Part shown: positions 37,453-48,486 of the stretch, one piece after another
How the letters are laid out: each line of letters begins with the position of its first letter
How positions within the stretch are numbered: position 1 is the stretch's first letter
Origin: an uncultured Woeseiaceae bacterium
GTDB lineage: Bacteria; Pseudomonadota; Gammaproteobacteria; Steroidobacterales; Woeseiaceae
Direction of reading: 5' to 3'
Length of the DNA stretch: 58,163 nt
Assembly: GCA_905480215.1 (NCBI GenBank)
Contig: CAJQPL010000020.1
Span: 1-58,163, forward strand
Program-made: the position numbers and the translations under genes
Notes under the pieces: model-generated
What the model was told of the DNA's origin: nothing
The model's input: the letters and a program-made list of their open reading frames with translations, nothing else
Databases searched by the model: none

Positions 37453-37925
37453 TAACGCCTTTGGCTGAACCGCCGGCGATTATCCGTGACATGGTTCACG
37501 ACGACTTGTCGATGGTTTCGGATATTGAGCGACGTAGCTACGATTTTCCTTGGAGTCATGGCGTATTTCGCGATTGTTTACTTGCTGGCTATCAGTGTGT
37601 GACGCTGATTCGTGACCAGCGGGTGTCGGGATACTCGATTCTTTCTGTGGCGGCCGGTGAGGCGCACATCTTGAATCTGTGTATCGACCCGGAATTCCGA
37701 GCACTTGGTTATGGCGAGAAAATGCTCGACGAACTGCTTTACCGGGCACGTGCTGCGAACGTTAGAGATGTTTTTCTGGAGGTCCGGCCGTCCAATTCCA
37801 CGGCGCTAGGTCTATACAGGAAGAAGGGATTTCATCAAATAGCCGAGCGCCCCGCCTATTACCAGGCCAGCGATGGGCGCGAGGATGCGGCTGTACTGGT
37901 GAAGAAACTCGTCATCACAAGCTGA
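37449..37925 (+). CDS. rimI: Ribosomal protein S18 alanine N-acetyltransferase
   Basis: GNAT acetyltransferase of about 158 residues. The acetyl-CoA-binding motif is around RALGYGEKMLDELL, preceded by the conserved AHILNLCIDPEFR strand and followed by FLEVRPSNSTALGLYRKKGF, which is typical of RimI. The open frame begins at TTG 37416. GTG 37449 overlaps the glycosylase stop (GTGA) and is preferred. RimI often lies near tsaB or a UDG in gammaproteobacteria. Confidence 0.92.
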   Translation: MITPLAEPPAIIRDMVHDDLSMVSDIERRSYDFPWSHGVFRDCLLAGYQCVTLIRDQRVSGYSILSVAAGEAHILNLCIDPEFRALGYGEKMLDELLYRARAANVRDVFLEVRPSNSTALGLYRKKGFHQIAERPAYYQASDGREDAAVLVKKLVITS

Positions 37926-38001
37926 GTAGCGGTTCCCCGCAGCGCTCTATTCGGCTAGACTGCGCCGCCTCTTAAGCCGAAGCCACTCAACAGCTCTTGC
38001 C

Positions 38002-39582
38002 ATGGCCAATCTGGATCAACAAGTCAGCAAGCGTCGTACTTTTGCGATTATCTCGCATCCCGACGCTGGCAAAACGACACTCACCGAAAAGTTGCTGCTG
38101 TACGGCGGTGCGATTCAACTCGCCGGTACGGTCAAAGGTCGCAAAGCAAGTCGGCACGCGACATCGGACTGGATGGCGTTGGAGCAACAACGCGGTATCT
38201 CAGTAACCTCGTCGGTTATGCAGTTCCCCTATGACGGTCATGTCATTAACTTGCTGGATACGCCGGGTCACGAAGACTTCTCGGAGGATACCTACCGTAC
38301 CCTGACGGCAGTTGATTCTGCGCTGATGGTTATCGATTGCGCCAAAGGGGTTGAGAATCGCACGATCAAATTGATGGAGGTATGTCGACTTCGTGATACG
38401 CCGATCATGACCTTTATCAATAAACTCGATCGCGACGGCCAGGAACCGATCGAGCTGCTGGATGAGATTGAGTCGGTGTTGAAAATTCAATGTTCCCCGG
38501 TCACATGGCCAATAGGAATGGGGCGTTCGCTAAGGGGTGTTTATCATCTGGCGCAGGATAAGATTTACCTGCACGAACGTGTGGGCCGCCAGGAAACGTC
38601 TTCTCGAGAGGTAATTGATGGCCTGGATTCGGACGCGGCAAGTGTCGCGCTGGGCGATCTCGCGGATGAGTTTCGCGAAGAAGTTGAACTCGTCAAAGGC
38701 GCCTGCCCAGAGTTGTCTATAGAGGACTATCTTGCTGGCAAGCAGACGCCAGTCTTTTTTGGCTCTGCAATTAGTAACTTCGGTGTAAAGGAATTACTCG
38801 ACGAGTTCATCAATTACGCTCCGGCGCCGTTGGTTCGCGAGACGGAACAGCGTGAGGTTGCACCGAATGAAGACAAGCTGACTGGTTTCATCTTCAAGAT
38901 TCAAGCCAACATGGATCCAGGACATCGTGATCGCATTGCATTCATGCGCATATGTTCAGGTGAATATCGCAAGGGTATTCGTGCGCTGCACGTGCGCTCC
39001 GGCAAAGAGATGAAGATTCCCGATGCTATTACGTTCATGGCGGCCGATCGACAGCACGCGGAAACTGCCTATGCCGGCGACATTATTGGTATTCATAATC
39101 ACGGCACAATTAACATCGGTGACAGTTTTTCGGAAGGCGAAAGCCTTCGGTTCACGGGTATTCCGAATTTTGCGCCGGAAATATTCCGTCGCGCGGTTCT
39201 TAAGGATCCACTGCGGTTGAAGGCATTACAGAAGGGTCTGGCACAGCTTTGTGAGGAAGGCGCAACGCAATTATTCAAGCCGATGCGTAATAATGATCTC
39301 ATTCTTGGTGCAGTGGGACCGCTGCAGTTTGAGGTTGTGGCGCATCGATTGCGCGACGAATACAACGTTGAGTGTCAGTTCGAGGCGATCAATGTTGCCA
39401 CCGCACGTTGGGTTGAGTGTACTGACAGCAAGATGCTTGAAGAGTTTGAACGCAAGGCGCACGACAATCTCGCACTAGATCATGGCGGCAGACTGGTCTA
39501 CATTGCTCCTACGCGGGTTAACCTCAATTTGACTGAGGAACGTTGGCCAGAGATTGCATTTAGAAAAACTCGCGAGCACTAG
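38002..39582 (+). CDS. prfC: Peptide chain release factor 3
   Basis: Translational GTPase that removes RF1/RF2 from the ribosome after termination. The G1 loop [12 protein letters not shown] is at the N-terminus, G3 is in [16 protein letters not shown], and G4 in NKLDRDG. The length of 526 residues and the C-terminal domain closely follow E. coli RF3. It is monocistronic or first before the UMF1 transporter, 28 bases downstream. Confidence 0.97.
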   Translation: MANLDQQVSKRRTFAIISHPDAGKTTLTEKLLLYGGAIQLAGTVKGRKASRHATSDWMALEQQRGISVTSSVMQFPYDGHVINLLDTPGHEDFSEDTYRTLTAVDSALMVIDCAKGVENRTIKLMEVCRLRDTPIMTFINKLDRDGQEPIELLDEIESVLKIQCSPVTWPIGMGRSLRGVYHLAQDKIYLHERVGRQETSSREVIDGLDSDAASVALGDLADEFREEVELVKGACPELSIEDYLAGKQTPVFFGSAISNFGVKELLDEFINYAPAPLVRETEQREVAPNEDKLTGFIFKIQANMDPGHRDRIAFMRICSGEYRKGIRALHVRSGKEMKIPDAITFMAADRQHAETAYAGDIIGIHNHGTINIGDSFSEGESLRFTGIPNFAPEIFRRAVLKDPLRLKALQKGLAQLCEEGATQLFKPMRNNDLILGAVGPLQFEVVAHRLRDEYNVECQFEAINVATARWVECTDSKMLEEFERKAHDNLALDHGGRLVYIAPTRVNLNLTEERWPEIAFRKTREH

Positions 39583-39610
39583 CGGCCAATTCCTTGTCTG
39601 AGGCGGGACT

Positions 39611-40879
39611 TTGCCGAAGTCTGTAATTTTCAATAAAAAGGTTATTACCTGGGCGCTTTATGACTGGGCAAATTCTGCGTTTGCCCTAAGCGTGCTCGCC
39701 GTTTTGTTTCCGTTGGTGTTGGGTAACTATTGGGGTGCTGCCGACGGCGGTGCTGTTGCGACCGTCAGGCTGGGATTGATAACCTTTCTGGCTAGCCTGT
39801 TTGTTTTTTTGTCTGCACCGATTCTGGGAACCGTTGCGGATGCTGGCGGCTATCGGAAACGATTTCTTTCATTTTTCGCAATTGCAGGCGCGCTCGCGAC
39901 TGCAGGTTTAGGTTTTGTAGGCTCCGGCAACTGGCCGTTGGCGTTGGCTTTGTACCTCGTCGCTTCAATTGGTTTCTACTCTTCCGTGGTTTTTTATGAT
40001 TCGCTCTTGATTGATGTAACCGAGCCGCGAAACTTCAGTATGGTCTCAACGTTTGGATACTCGATCGGCTATCTTGGTGGGGCACTGCTGCTCGGGCTGC
40101 ATTTATGGATGTTGAAGTCGCCGCAGACATTTGGGCTTTCGAATATATCGGATGCATTCAGTATCGCGTTTATTTCAGTCGGTGCCTGGTGGTTGTTGTT
40201 TCTGCTGCCCTTGTTGTTTTTCGTTACAGAGCGTCATAGCGCGATTGAGGTTAGCGAACAGCCAATACGCGCCGCCTACAACGAGTTGCGCGCAACGATT
40301 CGACAAGTAAGCCAGTATCGCAATGTCACTATTTTTCTTACTGGTTACTGGCTTTATATTGGCGGTGTTTTCACCGTCATATTTATGGCCGTAAATTACG
40401 GACAACGTCTCGGTTTCGAGGATACAGATCTGGTCATGGCGTTAGTTATTTCCAACGGCGTCGGTTTCCCGGCAACGCTGTTGTATGGCGCACTCGCACA
40501 TAAGTTCGGTGCCAAGAAAGGCATTTACTTCGCACTGTTTACTTATGTTGGCGCATGCCTGTGGGGAATTCAGATGACGAATGTCGAGGAGTTTTATGCG
40601 ATGGCGGTAGTCATCGGTCTAGTGCAAGGTGGTGTGCAGGGTCTGAGTCGCTCAGTCTATGCAGCATTGATTCCACAAGACCAGCCGGGCGAGTTCTTCG
40701 GCTTTTATAGTATGACCACAAAATTTGCGCACATACTTGGACCTGCGATGGTGGCAATCGCGGCGTGGTTGTCGGATGACCCAAAGTGGGTGCTAATTGC
40801 ACTGATGCCATTATTCGTTGCAGGGGCCATGCTGCTTGCACTAGTTCGAGAACCGGAGATTGAGAGTGATGCAGATTAG
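39611..40879 (+). CDS. MFS transporter, UMF1 family
   Basis: A 422-residue membrane protein with about twelve hydrophobic segments. It matches the UMF1 (Atg22-like) branch of the major facilitator superfamily: the ALYDWANSAFALSV start and PQDQPGEFFGFYSMTTKFAHILGP near residue 355 are diagnostic. The substrate is unknown for bacterial members; the fungal relatives export amino acids from the vacuole. Start is TTG 39611, with GAGGCGGG upstream. The end overlaps the cupin gene's start by eleven bases. Confidence 0.9.
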   Translation: MPKSVIFNKKVITWALYDWANSAFALSVLAVLFPLVLGNYWGAADGGAVATVRLGLITFLASLFVFLSAPILGTVADAGGYRKRFLSFFAIAGALATAGLGFVGSGNWPLALALYLVASIGFYSSVVFYDSLLIDVTEPRNFSMVSTFGYSIGYLGGALLLGLHLWMLKSPQTFGLSNISDAFSIAFISVGAWWLLFLLPLLFFVTERHSAIEVSEQPIRAAYNELRATIRQVSQYRNVTIFLTGYWLYIGGVFTVIFMAVNYGQRLGFEDTDLVMALVISNGVGFPATLLYGALAHKFGAKKGIYFALFTYVGACLWGIQMTNVEEFYAMAVVIGLVQGGVQGLSRSVYAALIPQDQPGEFFGFYSMTTKFAHILGPAMVAIAAWLSDDPKWVLIALMPLFVAGAMLLALVREPEIESDAD

Positions 40880-41273
40880 AAAATTGATCAGTAGTGCGGC
40901 CGTTATGGTGTTGTCGGTTTTGTCATTGGGCGCCACTGGTGTGAATGCCGATGAAGTACCAAAAGCCGAATCACTACTGGTGTCAGAATTGCAAAGCGTG
41001 AGCGGTACCGAAGTCATTGTAAGTCGCGTAACGATTCCACCGAATACGACATTGCCAAAGCATTGGCATCCGGGCGAAGAGTTTGCCTATGTAATTGAGG
41101 GTGACGTTGTTCTGTGGCAAGAGGGCAAGTCAGATGTCGCGTCAACAACCGGAGATGTCAATATGATTCCACTGCAGCAGGTTCATACGGCGATAAGCGG
41201 CGACGATGGCGCTATCATTCTGGTATTTCGTGTGCATCCTCAAGGCGAGCCGGTGCGAGTGTTGGTCGACTAA
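40869..41273 (+). CDS. Exported single-domain cupin
   Basis: A 134-residue protein with a Sec-type signal peptide (hydrophobic ~8-24, cleavage near VNA) and one cupin domain. The metal-binding motif is recognisable: KHWHPGEEFAYVIEG (two His and a Glu), followed by the second motif around PLQQVHTAI. Activity is unknown. The open frame starts at TTG 40860, but ATG 40869 is used because GAGAG precedes it and it starts a proper signal peptide. It converges on the transglutaminase gene across 19 bases. Confidence 0.86.
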   Translation: MQIRKLISSAAVMVLSVLSLGATGVNADEVPKAESLLVSELQSVSGTEVIVSRVTIPPNTTLPKHWHPGEEFAYVIEGDVVLWQEGKSDVASTTGDVNMIPLQQVHTAISGDDGAIILVFRVHPQGEPVRVLVD

Positions 41274-41292
41274 GTCAGCATGCGCGCAAGCT

Positions 41293-43254
41293 CTACGGGA
41301 TCGAGCGTAGCGCGTCATTCAAGCGTATAACGGCCGCATCTTCTCTGACTCCGTAGCGGGCCTCCAGGTAAGCGTTTGTCACGGCGTCTATGGTTTCTTT
41401 CGGCAGCTTATTCTCTGCAGCGGCGCGTTTGGAAAACTTCTGCGCGGTTTCACCAATTTGTAATTCGAGTCCGGTTCGTTTTACGAACTTCAGGTACAGA
41501 CGCGATGCACGATCCTTTTTCGGCGGGCGATTGCGTAACATCATGAATCCGCTGATTGCGAGGATGAGTACGATCACAATGATGACCAGGCTTAGCAACA
41601 TCTTTCGCCAGTCAGGATCCTCCATGCCCAGCCATTTCATGAAGCTATTTTGCTTGTCTGGACCGTAGCCGAGTATCCAGTCATTCCAATTGGCGTTTAA
41701 GACGTCCCAGGCCATGGTCAGGTTCTGCAGCAATTCAGTAGGTGCGTTGAACCCCCAGGACTCGCCAAAGCCTTCGAAAGCGGCATCGCGCGCGCCGTAT
41801 TCAATGCGTTCCGGGGCAACCGCTGCGGTGGGGTCAACTCGACGCCAGCCTTTGCCCTCGAGCCAAACTTCAGTCCAGGCGTGGGCGTCTGACTGGCGCA
41901 CAATGAGGTGCCCACCCATGGGGTTTATTTCTCCGCCGTGATAACCCAAAACGATTCGCGCTGGTATGCCAGCACTACGCATCATGACGGCGAAGGCAGA
42001 CGCGTAGTGTTCGCAAAACCCCTGGCGCGTGTCGAACAAGAAGCGATCGACGGGATTACTGCCCAGAGCAGGGGGCTGCAAAGTGTAGAAGTATTCTTCG
42101 TTGTTAAATTTGGCGAGCACGGCATCAATAAAGGCTGCATCTGAACCCGCGAGCTCATGCATCGAGCGGGCGAGTTCCGCGGTGCGTTTGTTGCTGTTTT
42201 CCGGAACCGCCGTGTACCACCCTCGAAACAATTTTGCTAAAGATGCCTGTGCCCGATAGCTAGGGTAAGAGACAACGTTGTAGGCCACGCGCTGTTCAAT
42301 AGGTGTTATTCGCCAAAGTTGTTGCTGTGGGCCCATAAGGGTTCGCGACAGCGACCATTCACGTGGCATATCCATCGCGAATACCCATTGTTGTTGCGTT
42401 GGCTCCAGAGTGACTTCATAACTAAACGCATCTCCCGCGTATTCGATCTCGTCGGCCCGCAAGCGGGCATCTTGCGGCTCAGACCCTTGCCACGAACGAC
42501 CATTAAACTTGGTCATTACCAGACCGCGCCAATAGCGATCGCGTGGCTCCGGAATGTCGCCGTCGAAGCGCACTCGAAATGCGACTTCGTCTGACTGCGA
42601 CAAAGAACTGATGTCACCGGGACTCATGGTGTCGCTCAGGCCGGTCTTAGCTCGACTGCTGTCGATGGGTACCGCCCAAAATGGCGACGCCAGGCGTGGA
42701 AACAGAATCCACATAGCAATCGCCAGTGGCGCGGCGTACAGCAGCAGGCGCCCGCCAGTCGAGAAACTTCGCCTCGCTGTTTGACTTGCGCCCGCCGACA
42801 TTTGCAACCATGCCGTCATGATGATGAGCGTGCCAATGAGCAAGTACGGTAACGACCATAAATACTGCTCACGTAGTAGTGACGACATGACCAGGAAGAT
42901 GCTGATGAAAAGCAATACGAACTGGTCACGACGCCTGCGTGTCTCCAGTAGTTTTAGGGAGGCCATGATGGCGAGCAAGGCTGAACCGGGGCCGACGCCA
43001 CTTACAGAGGAGTAGGTGCCGAGAACGCCCAGAAAGCATAGCAACGCTAGCGCGCCGCGCACCCACCGCGAGGGCAGCATTTGGCGGCGCTTCTCGATCG
43101 CGTATCGCCACAGTCCGCATACCAGGAATGCAGCGCTTATCCAGACGGGCAGATAGAGAACATGTGGTGCCAGCGAAACGCCGAGCGCGCCCAAGGTCCA
43201 GGGCAGGCTGCTAAGCAGTCTGCCATCCGTTCCTCTGGGTTGCGCTTTAATCAT
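41293..43254 (-). CDS. TgpA-type transmembrane transglutaminase-like protein (DUF3488)
   Basis: A 653-residue membrane protein. N-terminal ~190 residues form several membrane segments (DUF3488), then a periplasmic transglutaminase-like domain with the catalytic Cys414 (QGFCEHYAS), His458 (DAHAW) and Asp474 (VDPTA). A further membrane helix lies near 555-575, followed by a cytoplasmic DUF4129 tail. This is the TgpA architecture known from Pseudomonas aeruginosa. Its ATG overlaps the DUF58 stop by four bases, forming a MoxR-DUF58-TgpA operon. Confidence 0.92.
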   Translation of the reverse strand: MIKAQPRGTDGRLLSSLPWTLGALGVSLAPHVLYLPVWISAAFLVCGLWRYAIEKRRQMLPSRWVRGALALLCFLGVLGTYSSVSGVGPGSALLAIMASLKLLETRRRRDQFVLLFISIFLVMSSLLREQYLWSLPYLLIGTLIIMTAWLQMSAGASQTARRSFSTGGRLLLYAAPLAIAMWILFPRLASPFWAVPIDSSRAKTGLSDTMSPGDISSLSQSDEVAFRVRFDGDIPEPRDRYWRGLVMTKFNGRSWQGSEPQDARLRADEIEYAGDAFSYEVTLEPTQQQWVFAMDMPREWSLSRTLMGPQQQLWRITPIEQRVAYNVVSYPSYRAQASLAKLFRGWYTAVPENSNKRTAELARSMHELAGSDAAFIDAVLAKFNNEEYFYTLQPPALGSNPVDRFLFDTRQGFCEHYASAFAVMMRSAGIPARIVLGYHGGEINPMGGHLIVRQSDAHAWTEVWLEGKGWRRVDPTAAVAPERIEYGARDAAFEGFGESWGFNAPTELLQNLTMAWDVLNANWNDWILGYGPDKQNSFMKWLGMEDPDWRKMLLSLVIIVIVLILAISGFMMLRNRPPKKDRASRLYLKFVKRTGLELQIGETAQKFSKRAAAENKLPKETIDAVTNAYLEARYGVREDAAVIRLNDALRSIP

Positions 43255-44276
43255 TTGTTCTTCTCAAACAGTGCCAGTACTTCGAGACATTGGCGCCGTT
43301 GCGAATCACCATGAGCCGGTGGGAACTCCGCAGCAGGCATTCGCAGGCCGTAGTCCTCAGATTTTCTGTCCGCATCGACTATCCAACGGGTCAGAATGGC
43401 GAGGCGTTCTTCAACGTCGCTAGATTCGAGCATGTCAAAGCTGAACCACTGGCTGCTGGTATCGGCGCCTGAAAATTGTTTCGATAGCAGCTGTCCGCTG
43501 CGAGCATAGGCCTTCCACGCGACATGCCGGGGTGAGTCACCTTCGATGTAGCGGCGCAGGCCAGCGAAATCCTCTTCGCCGCGAGCATCATGCTGCCGGT
43601 GTCCGTGAGCGGCTCTTGTCGGCGGCGGTTGTGGTGCGCTTTCACTTGGTGCGGGATAAACCAGGCCACGTAGATCCATATGCAGCCATGCCCAGGAGCG
43701 GAACAACTCGAATGGAAATAAGGTGCGAATACCGAAGCGATCGAGTTGCGTCCAACCGCGTTGATCGGTCGCGACCGGCAGTACGAAGATTTTGCTCTCG
43801 CCGGCCTGCAGGTCGTGAACTTCGCTACTCACTTCATCGTGGTAAATGCTAATGCCGTAGCGGGCACTCCTGGAGTGGTTTGTGATAGCAATCTGGAAAC
43901 GGATGGTCTGCCCGCAGAAAACCGCTTCGGTACCCGCGTACGTCAGCTCGAGGCCGACGAGATTGCGTTGGCACTGGTGCATGGCAACGAAGCCAATGCC
44001 GGCGAGAAGGAACGTCAGGACGAACGACAGATTGTTGTTGTAGTTCATTGAGCCCATCAGCATGGCAAACGCCATTAGGCCGAACATGATCCCAACTCCG
44101 GTGGGAAGTATGTAGACACGACCCGGTCCGAGTTTTGTTGTCGCCTCGTCCGTTCCCTGTCTACTGCGTGCCCAACGGCGTACTCGCGCCGTTGCGCTGC
44201 CTCGAATGCGGCTTGCTAAATGACCAGGCCCTAGACCCTTGAGGATATTAGGGGATCGCCACGGAATCGAGGACAT
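43251..44276 (-). CDS. DUF58 family protein
   Basis: A 341-residue protein with two hydrophobic segments near residues 55-95 and a VWA-like C-terminal region. The family motif FAGLRRYIEGDSPRHVAWKAYARSG is near residue 240, of which only part is quoted here. DUF58 proteins work with MoxR ATPases in an unknown envelope or metal-protein maturation role. It overlaps moxR by 29 bases and the transglutaminase gene by four. Confidence 0.9.
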   Translation of the reverse strand: MSSIPWRSPNILKGLGPGHLASRIRGSATARVRRWARSRQGTDEATTKLGPGRVYILPTGVGIMFGLMAFAMLMGSMNYNNNLSFVLTFLLAGIGFVAMHQCQRNLVGLELTYAGTEAVFCGQTIRFQIAITNHSRSARYGISIYHDEVSSEVHDLQAGESKIFVLPVATDQRGWTQLDRFGIRTLFPFELFRSWAWLHMDLRGLVYPAPSESAPQPPPTRAAHGHRQHDARGEEDFAGLRRYIEGDSPRHVAWKAYARSGQLLSKQFSGADTSSQWFSFDMLESSDVEERLAILTRWIVDADRKSEDYGLRMPAAEFPPAHGDSQRRQCLEVLALFEKNK

Positions 44277-45213
44277 GCTGACAAAGCTCGTGTGGGCTGC
44301 GGAATCGGGTGCTGCCGGCCGGCTTTAGTCGATGCCCGGCAACGGAAGGGAACACTGCTTGAATGTCGTCCGGGAATACGCCCGCGTGCTGTTCGATGAA
44401 GGAATGCGCCCGTGCCGCGGCTATCAGCGCCTGCGCACCGCGAGGCGAAAGCCCGATCTCAATATCCGCTGATTCGCGGGTAAAACGAACCAGCGCCTGA
44501 ACGTAGTCGATTAGCGCATCGCTTACCTTTTGTTTTCGAACCGATGTTTGCAATGCAAGCAGCGTTTCGGGATCCGTGACCGGTTCTATGTCATTCAGCA
44601 TCAGGCGACGATCTTCGCCGGCCAATAATTCGCGCTCGCTTTCCTGGTCGGGATAGCCGATCGTAACTCGCATGAGAAAGCGGTCCAGCTGCGACTCTGG
44701 CAGAGGAAACGTTCCAATTTGATCACCCGGATTTTGTGTAGCCACGACGAAAAAAGGATCGGGGAGGGCGCGAGTCTCGCCATCAACTGATACCTGGTGT
44801 TCCTCCATCGCTTCCAATAGTGCGCTTTGTGCCTTCGGTGTAGCGCGATTGACTTCGTCCGCGAGAATCAATTGTGAAAACACCGGACCCGGTTGAAATT
44901 CAAATTCACCGCGTTCCTGGCGAAATACAGATACACCGATTATGTCTGCGGGTAACAAGTCGCTGGTGAACTGAATACGTCGAAACGACAAGCCAAGCGT
45001 CTTCGCTAAGGATTGCGCCAGCATGGTTTTGCCAAGACCGGGTAAGTCTTCGATCAGCAGGTGACCGCGGGCCAGCAGGCAAGAGAGCGCCAATCTGATC
45101 TGCGACTGTTTGCCGAGAATGATGCTCCCTAAGGCCTTTTGTGCGCTCTCGATTGCCGCTCGCTGGGCGTCGACGCCGGTTGGTAGTTGTTCAAGTGTGC
45201 TGCCGCGCTGCAT
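44248..45213 (-). CDS. MoxR-family AAA+ ATPase
   Basis: Cytosolic AAA+ chaperone-like ATPase of 321 residues. Walker A is DLPGLGKTML, Walker B LILADEVNR, and sensor 1 VVATQNPGDQ; all are intact. The frame opens at 45228, but ATG 45213 has a strong Shine-Dalgarno GGAGG at 45222-45226, eight bases upstream, and is chosen. It starts the MoxR-DUF58-TgpA operon. It follows valS by about 95 bases on the same strand. Confidence 0.93.
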   Translation of the reverse strand: MQRGSTLEQLPTGVDAQRAAIESAQKALGSIILGKQSQIRLALSCLLARGHLLIEDLPGLGKTMLAQSLAKTLGLSFRRIQFTSDLLPADIIGVSVFRQERGEFEFQPGPVFSQLILADEVNRATPKAQSALLEAMEEHQVSVDGETRALPDPFFVVATQNPGDQIGTFPLPESQLDRFLMRVTIGYPDQESERELLAGEDRRLMLNDIEPVTDPETLLALQTSVRKQKVSDALIDYVQALVRFTRESADIEIGLSPRGAQALIAAARAHSFIEQHAGVFPDDIQAVFPSVAGHRLKPAGSTRFRSPHELCQHVLDSVAIP

Positions 45214-45308
45214 ACGGTGGTCCTCCAACCGTTATCGTTACTGATACGCGATTCTTTTGCACTAATCCAAGCTCAGAATGTGATGCAGTGCTCAGATTAT
45301 GATCAGTA

Positions 45309-48059
45309 TCAAGCGAGCTCGTTCAGTTTCTCAAGTTGTTCGGTCAGCTGCAGAATAGTTCTCTCAAATTCCGCAACACGCTGTCGCTCTTGTGTGACAA
45401 CTTCTGGCGGCGCGTTGTTCACAAATTTTTCGTTGACCAGTTTGGCGTTGCTGCGCTGCAAGTCTGTGTTGATCTTATCTTGTTGCCTCATGAGTCGAGT
45501 ACGTTCAGCTTCAATATCAATCAAGCCTTTCATCGGTACCAGAAGTCGCATATCGCCTAGCAAAGCCGTCGCACAGGTCGGTGGCTCATGGTCATCAACC
45601 AGTACGGTAACGGACTCGACGCGGCCGACTCGTTGCAACAACATCAATTGCTCATCAGCACGTTGCAAGTCTGATTTGCTCGCGTTCTGCAAAAGAACGG
45701 GCATAGGTTTACCCGGCGAAATATCCATCTCTCCGCGAATCTGACGTATACCGAGAATGAACTGCTGCACCCACTCGATATCGGCGATTGCGTCTTCGTC
45801 GGTCTCGTCTGAGATTGGCGGGTATGAACGCAACATGATGGTGTCGCCCGCGATGCCGGCGCGCTTGGCAACCTGTTGCCAGATTTCTTCAGTGACAAAT
45901 GGCATGAGTGGGTGAAGTAGTCGCAAGATAGTTTCGAGCACTTCTATCAATGTTTGTCGAGTACCGCGTTGCAACGCCTCGGAGGTGTCCTCGGACTGCA
46001 GAATTGGTTTCGAAAGTTCGAGATACCAGCTACAGAATTCGTGCCAGGTGAACTCATAAATAGACTGCACCGCGAGGTCGAGGCGGTAGGCATTGAAATG
46101 CTGGTGCATTTCGTTACCTGTTTGCGCCAATCGTGCTCTGATCCAACGATCAGCCGAGCTGTATTGGGTTTCGCCAGCGTCCAGTGTTTCAGTATTCATC
46201 AACACATAGCGAGCGGCATTCCAGAGTTTGTTGCAGAAGTTTTTGTAGCCTTCGATGCGCCCCAGGTCGAATCGAATATCACGTCCCGTGGTTGCCAGCG
46301 CAGCGAAAGTTAGCCGCAGGGCGTCGGTGCCAAACTGATCGATACCATCCGGGAAATGTTTGCGCGTGGCTTTCTCAATTTTTGGCGCGAGATGATCCTG
46401 CATCATGCCTTTGCTGCGCTTTTCGACCAGAGCATCAAGTTCGATGCCATCGATCAGGTCGATCGGATCCAGCACATTGCCCTTCGACTTCGACATTTTC
46501 TGGCCGTCCTGATCACGAATCAGGCCGTGGATATATACCTCTTTAAAGGGCACATCGCCCATGAACTTGAGGCCGAACATGATCATTCGAGCGACCCAAA
46601 AGAAAATAATGTCGAATCCGGTGACAAGAACGTTGCCGGGATAAAACTCGTCCAGTTCTTTGCTTTTGTCAGGCCAGCCCATGGTACTGAATGGCCACAA
46701 TGCGGACGAGAACCAGGTATCGAGAACATCGTCGTCCTGACGCAAAGGCTTGTCGCCCAGACCGTGCTTGGCGCGCGCTTCCTCTTCGGTGTGGGCGACG
46801 TATACGTTGCCGTCCTCGTCGTACCAGGCCGGAATTCTGTGCCCCCACCAAAGTTGCCGGCTGATGCACCAGTCCTGAATGTTATACATCCATTCGTAAT
46901 ACGTCTTCGACCAGTTTTCCGGAACGAACTTGATCTGTCCGGATTCAACCGCCGCAATCGCTGGCTTCGCTAAAGGCTCGATTTTTACGTACCACTGATC
47001 AGTCAGGTAAGGTTCTACGATGGCATTACTGCGATCGCCACGCGGAATCTTGACGACGTAGTCTTCGATCTTCTCCAACAAGCCGAGACTCTCGAACTCC
47101 GTGACAATTGCCTGGCGAGCATCGAAGCGATCCATGCCGCGATATTTCTCTGGCACTTCGTCATTCAACGCCGCATCGTCGGTGAAAATGTTAAGCATAG
47201 GCAGGTCGTGGCGCTTGCCAATGTCATAGTCATTAAAATCGTGCGCAGGTGTTATTTTTACGCAACCAGTACCAAATTCAGGGTCGACGTAATCATCCGC
47301 AATGATCGGAATGCGCCGAGCAACGATTGGCAATATGATTTCCTGGCCGATGAGGTGCTTATAGCGCTCATCATCCGGGTGCACGGCGACCGCACTATCG
47401 CCGAGCATGGTTTCGGGCCGCGTGGTCGCAACGACCAGATGCCCGTCGCCTGATGCCAGCGGATAACGAAAATTCCACAGGCTTCCATCTTCGTCGGCGG
47501 AGAGGACTTCGAGGTCCGACAACGCCGTGTGCAGCACGGGATCCCAGTTCACCAGCCGCTTGCCGCGGTAAATGAGTCCTTCGTCGTGGAGCTGTACAAA
47601 TACCTTACGGACGGCCTCGGAAAGACCCTCATCCATCGTAAATCGATCGCGTGTCCAGTCGACAGACGCACCGAGTCGACGCGTTTGATTGGCGATCTGT
47701 CCACCGGATTCTTCTTTCCAAGTCCAAACGCGCTCAATGAACTTGTCACGGCCTAGGTCGTGTTTTGACTTGCCTTCGTTGTTAAGGAGACGCTCCACAA
47801 CCATTTGCGTTGCGATACCGGCATGGTCCATGCCGGGTTGCCACAAGGTTCGATGACCTTGCATGCGGTGGTAGCGAGTTAGCGTGTCCATGATCGTGTC
47901 CTGGAACGCATGCCCCATATGCAAGGTGCCAGTGACATTCGGCGGTGGTATCACGATGCAATATGGTTCGCCGTCACCTTGCGGCGCAAAGTAGCCGTTC
48001 TCTTCCCAGCGTTTGTAGATACGCTGTTCGATGTCTTTTGGTTGGTAAGTCGTATCCAT
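45309..48059 (-). CDS. valS: Valyl-tRNA synthetase
   Basis: Class I synthetase for tRNA-Val, 916 residues. HIGH-type HMGH is at 47-50, KMSKS appears in [11 protein letters not shown], and the CP1 editing domain fills roughly 190-340. A C-terminal coiled coil (~850-916) binds tRNA. The ATG shares one base with the holC stop (TGATG), giving the conserved pepA-holC-valS operon. Confidence 0.98.
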   Translation of the reverse strand: MDTTYQPKDIEQRIYKRWEENGYFAPQGDGEPYCIVIPPPNVTGTLHMGHAFQDTIMDTLTRYHRMQGHRTLWQPGMDHAGIATQMVVERLLNNEGKSKHDLGRDKFIERVWTWKEESGGQIANQTRRLGASVDWTRDRFTMDEGLSEAVRKVFVQLHDEGLIYRGKRLVNWDPVLHTALSDLEVLSADEDGSLWNFRYPLASGDGHLVVATTRPETMLGDSAVAVHPDDERYKHLIGQEIILPIVARRIPIIADDYVDPEFGTGCVKITPAHDFNDYDIGKRHDLPMLNIFTDDAALNDEVPEKYRGMDRFDARQAIVTEFESLGLLEKIEDYVVKIPRGDRSNAIVEPYLTDQWYVKIEPLAKPAIAAVESGQIKFVPENWSKTYYEWMYNIQDWCISRQLWWGHRIPAWYDEDGNVYVAHTEEEARAKHGLGDKPLRQDDDVLDTWFSSALWPFSTMGWPDKSKELDEFYPGNVLVTGFDIIFFWVARMIMFGLKFMGDVPFKEVYIHGLIRDQDGQKMSKSKGNVLDPIDLIDGIELDALVEKRSKGMMQDHLAPKIEKATRKHFPDGIDQFGTDALRLTFAALATTGRDIRFDLGRIEGYKNFCNKLWNAARYVLMNTETLDAGETQYSSADRWIRARLAQTGNEMHQHFNAYRLDLAVQSIYEFTWHEFCSWYLELSKPILQSEDTSEALQRGTRQTLIEVLETILRLLHPLMPFVTEEIWQQVAKRAGIAGDTIMLRSYPPISDETDEDAIADIEWVQQFILGIRQIRGEMDISPGKPMPVLLQNASKSDLQRADEQLMLLQRVGRVESVTVLVDDHEPPTCATALLGDMRLLVPMKGLIDIEAERTRLMRQQDKINTDLQRSNAKLVNEKFVNNAPPEVVTQERQRVAEFERTILQLTEQLEKLNELA

Positions 48060-48478
48060 CAGATTTTATGCGTTTCTATTTGGTGGCCCTGATCACGATA
48101 ACTCGCGTAGCGTTTGCGGCTCTTGAGTCTGCAATCCGCGTCGGAGCTTACAATCTCAGCGACGCGCGGAAAAGTTTCCGCAAATGGCGGGATTTCGTCA
48201 CACAGTGTAATGAGGAGGTCGCGTGGCGTCACGGTCGCATTGCCGTAGCCAATGCTTATTGGCGCCTCGTTGTTTTCGCTTGCTAATTCATGTGGTACGA
48301 AACTGCCGTCACGAAACGTCCACAACAGCTCATCCAGTCGTTTGGCATCAGTCTCAGACATCGTGTGAATGTGAATGCTGTTCTCAAGCCGCCACGCCTT
48401 TTCTGCGAGCCTGCAAGCCAGTGTGTTGCGTGCAAGTTCGTCGACCCGGTCGAGAACGTAAAAGTCGACCTGTGCCAC
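48059..48478 (-). CDS. holC: DNA polymerase III chi subunit
   Basis: A 139-residue clamp-loader accessory subunit that bridges the replisome to SSB. It begins VDFYVLD and contains RLAEKAWR and [18 protein letters not shown], both characteristic of HolC. It lies eight bases after pepA and overlaps valS by one base. The C-terminal ~15 residues are basic and variable. Confidence 0.94.
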   Translation of the reverse strand: MAQVDFYVLDRVDELARNTLACRLAEKAWRLENSIHIHTMSETDAKRLDELLWTFRDGSFVPHELASENNEAPISIGYGNATVTPRDLLITLCDEIPPFAETFPRVAEIVSSDADCRLKSRKRYASYRDQGHQIETHKI

Positions 48479-48486
48479 GATATTCG

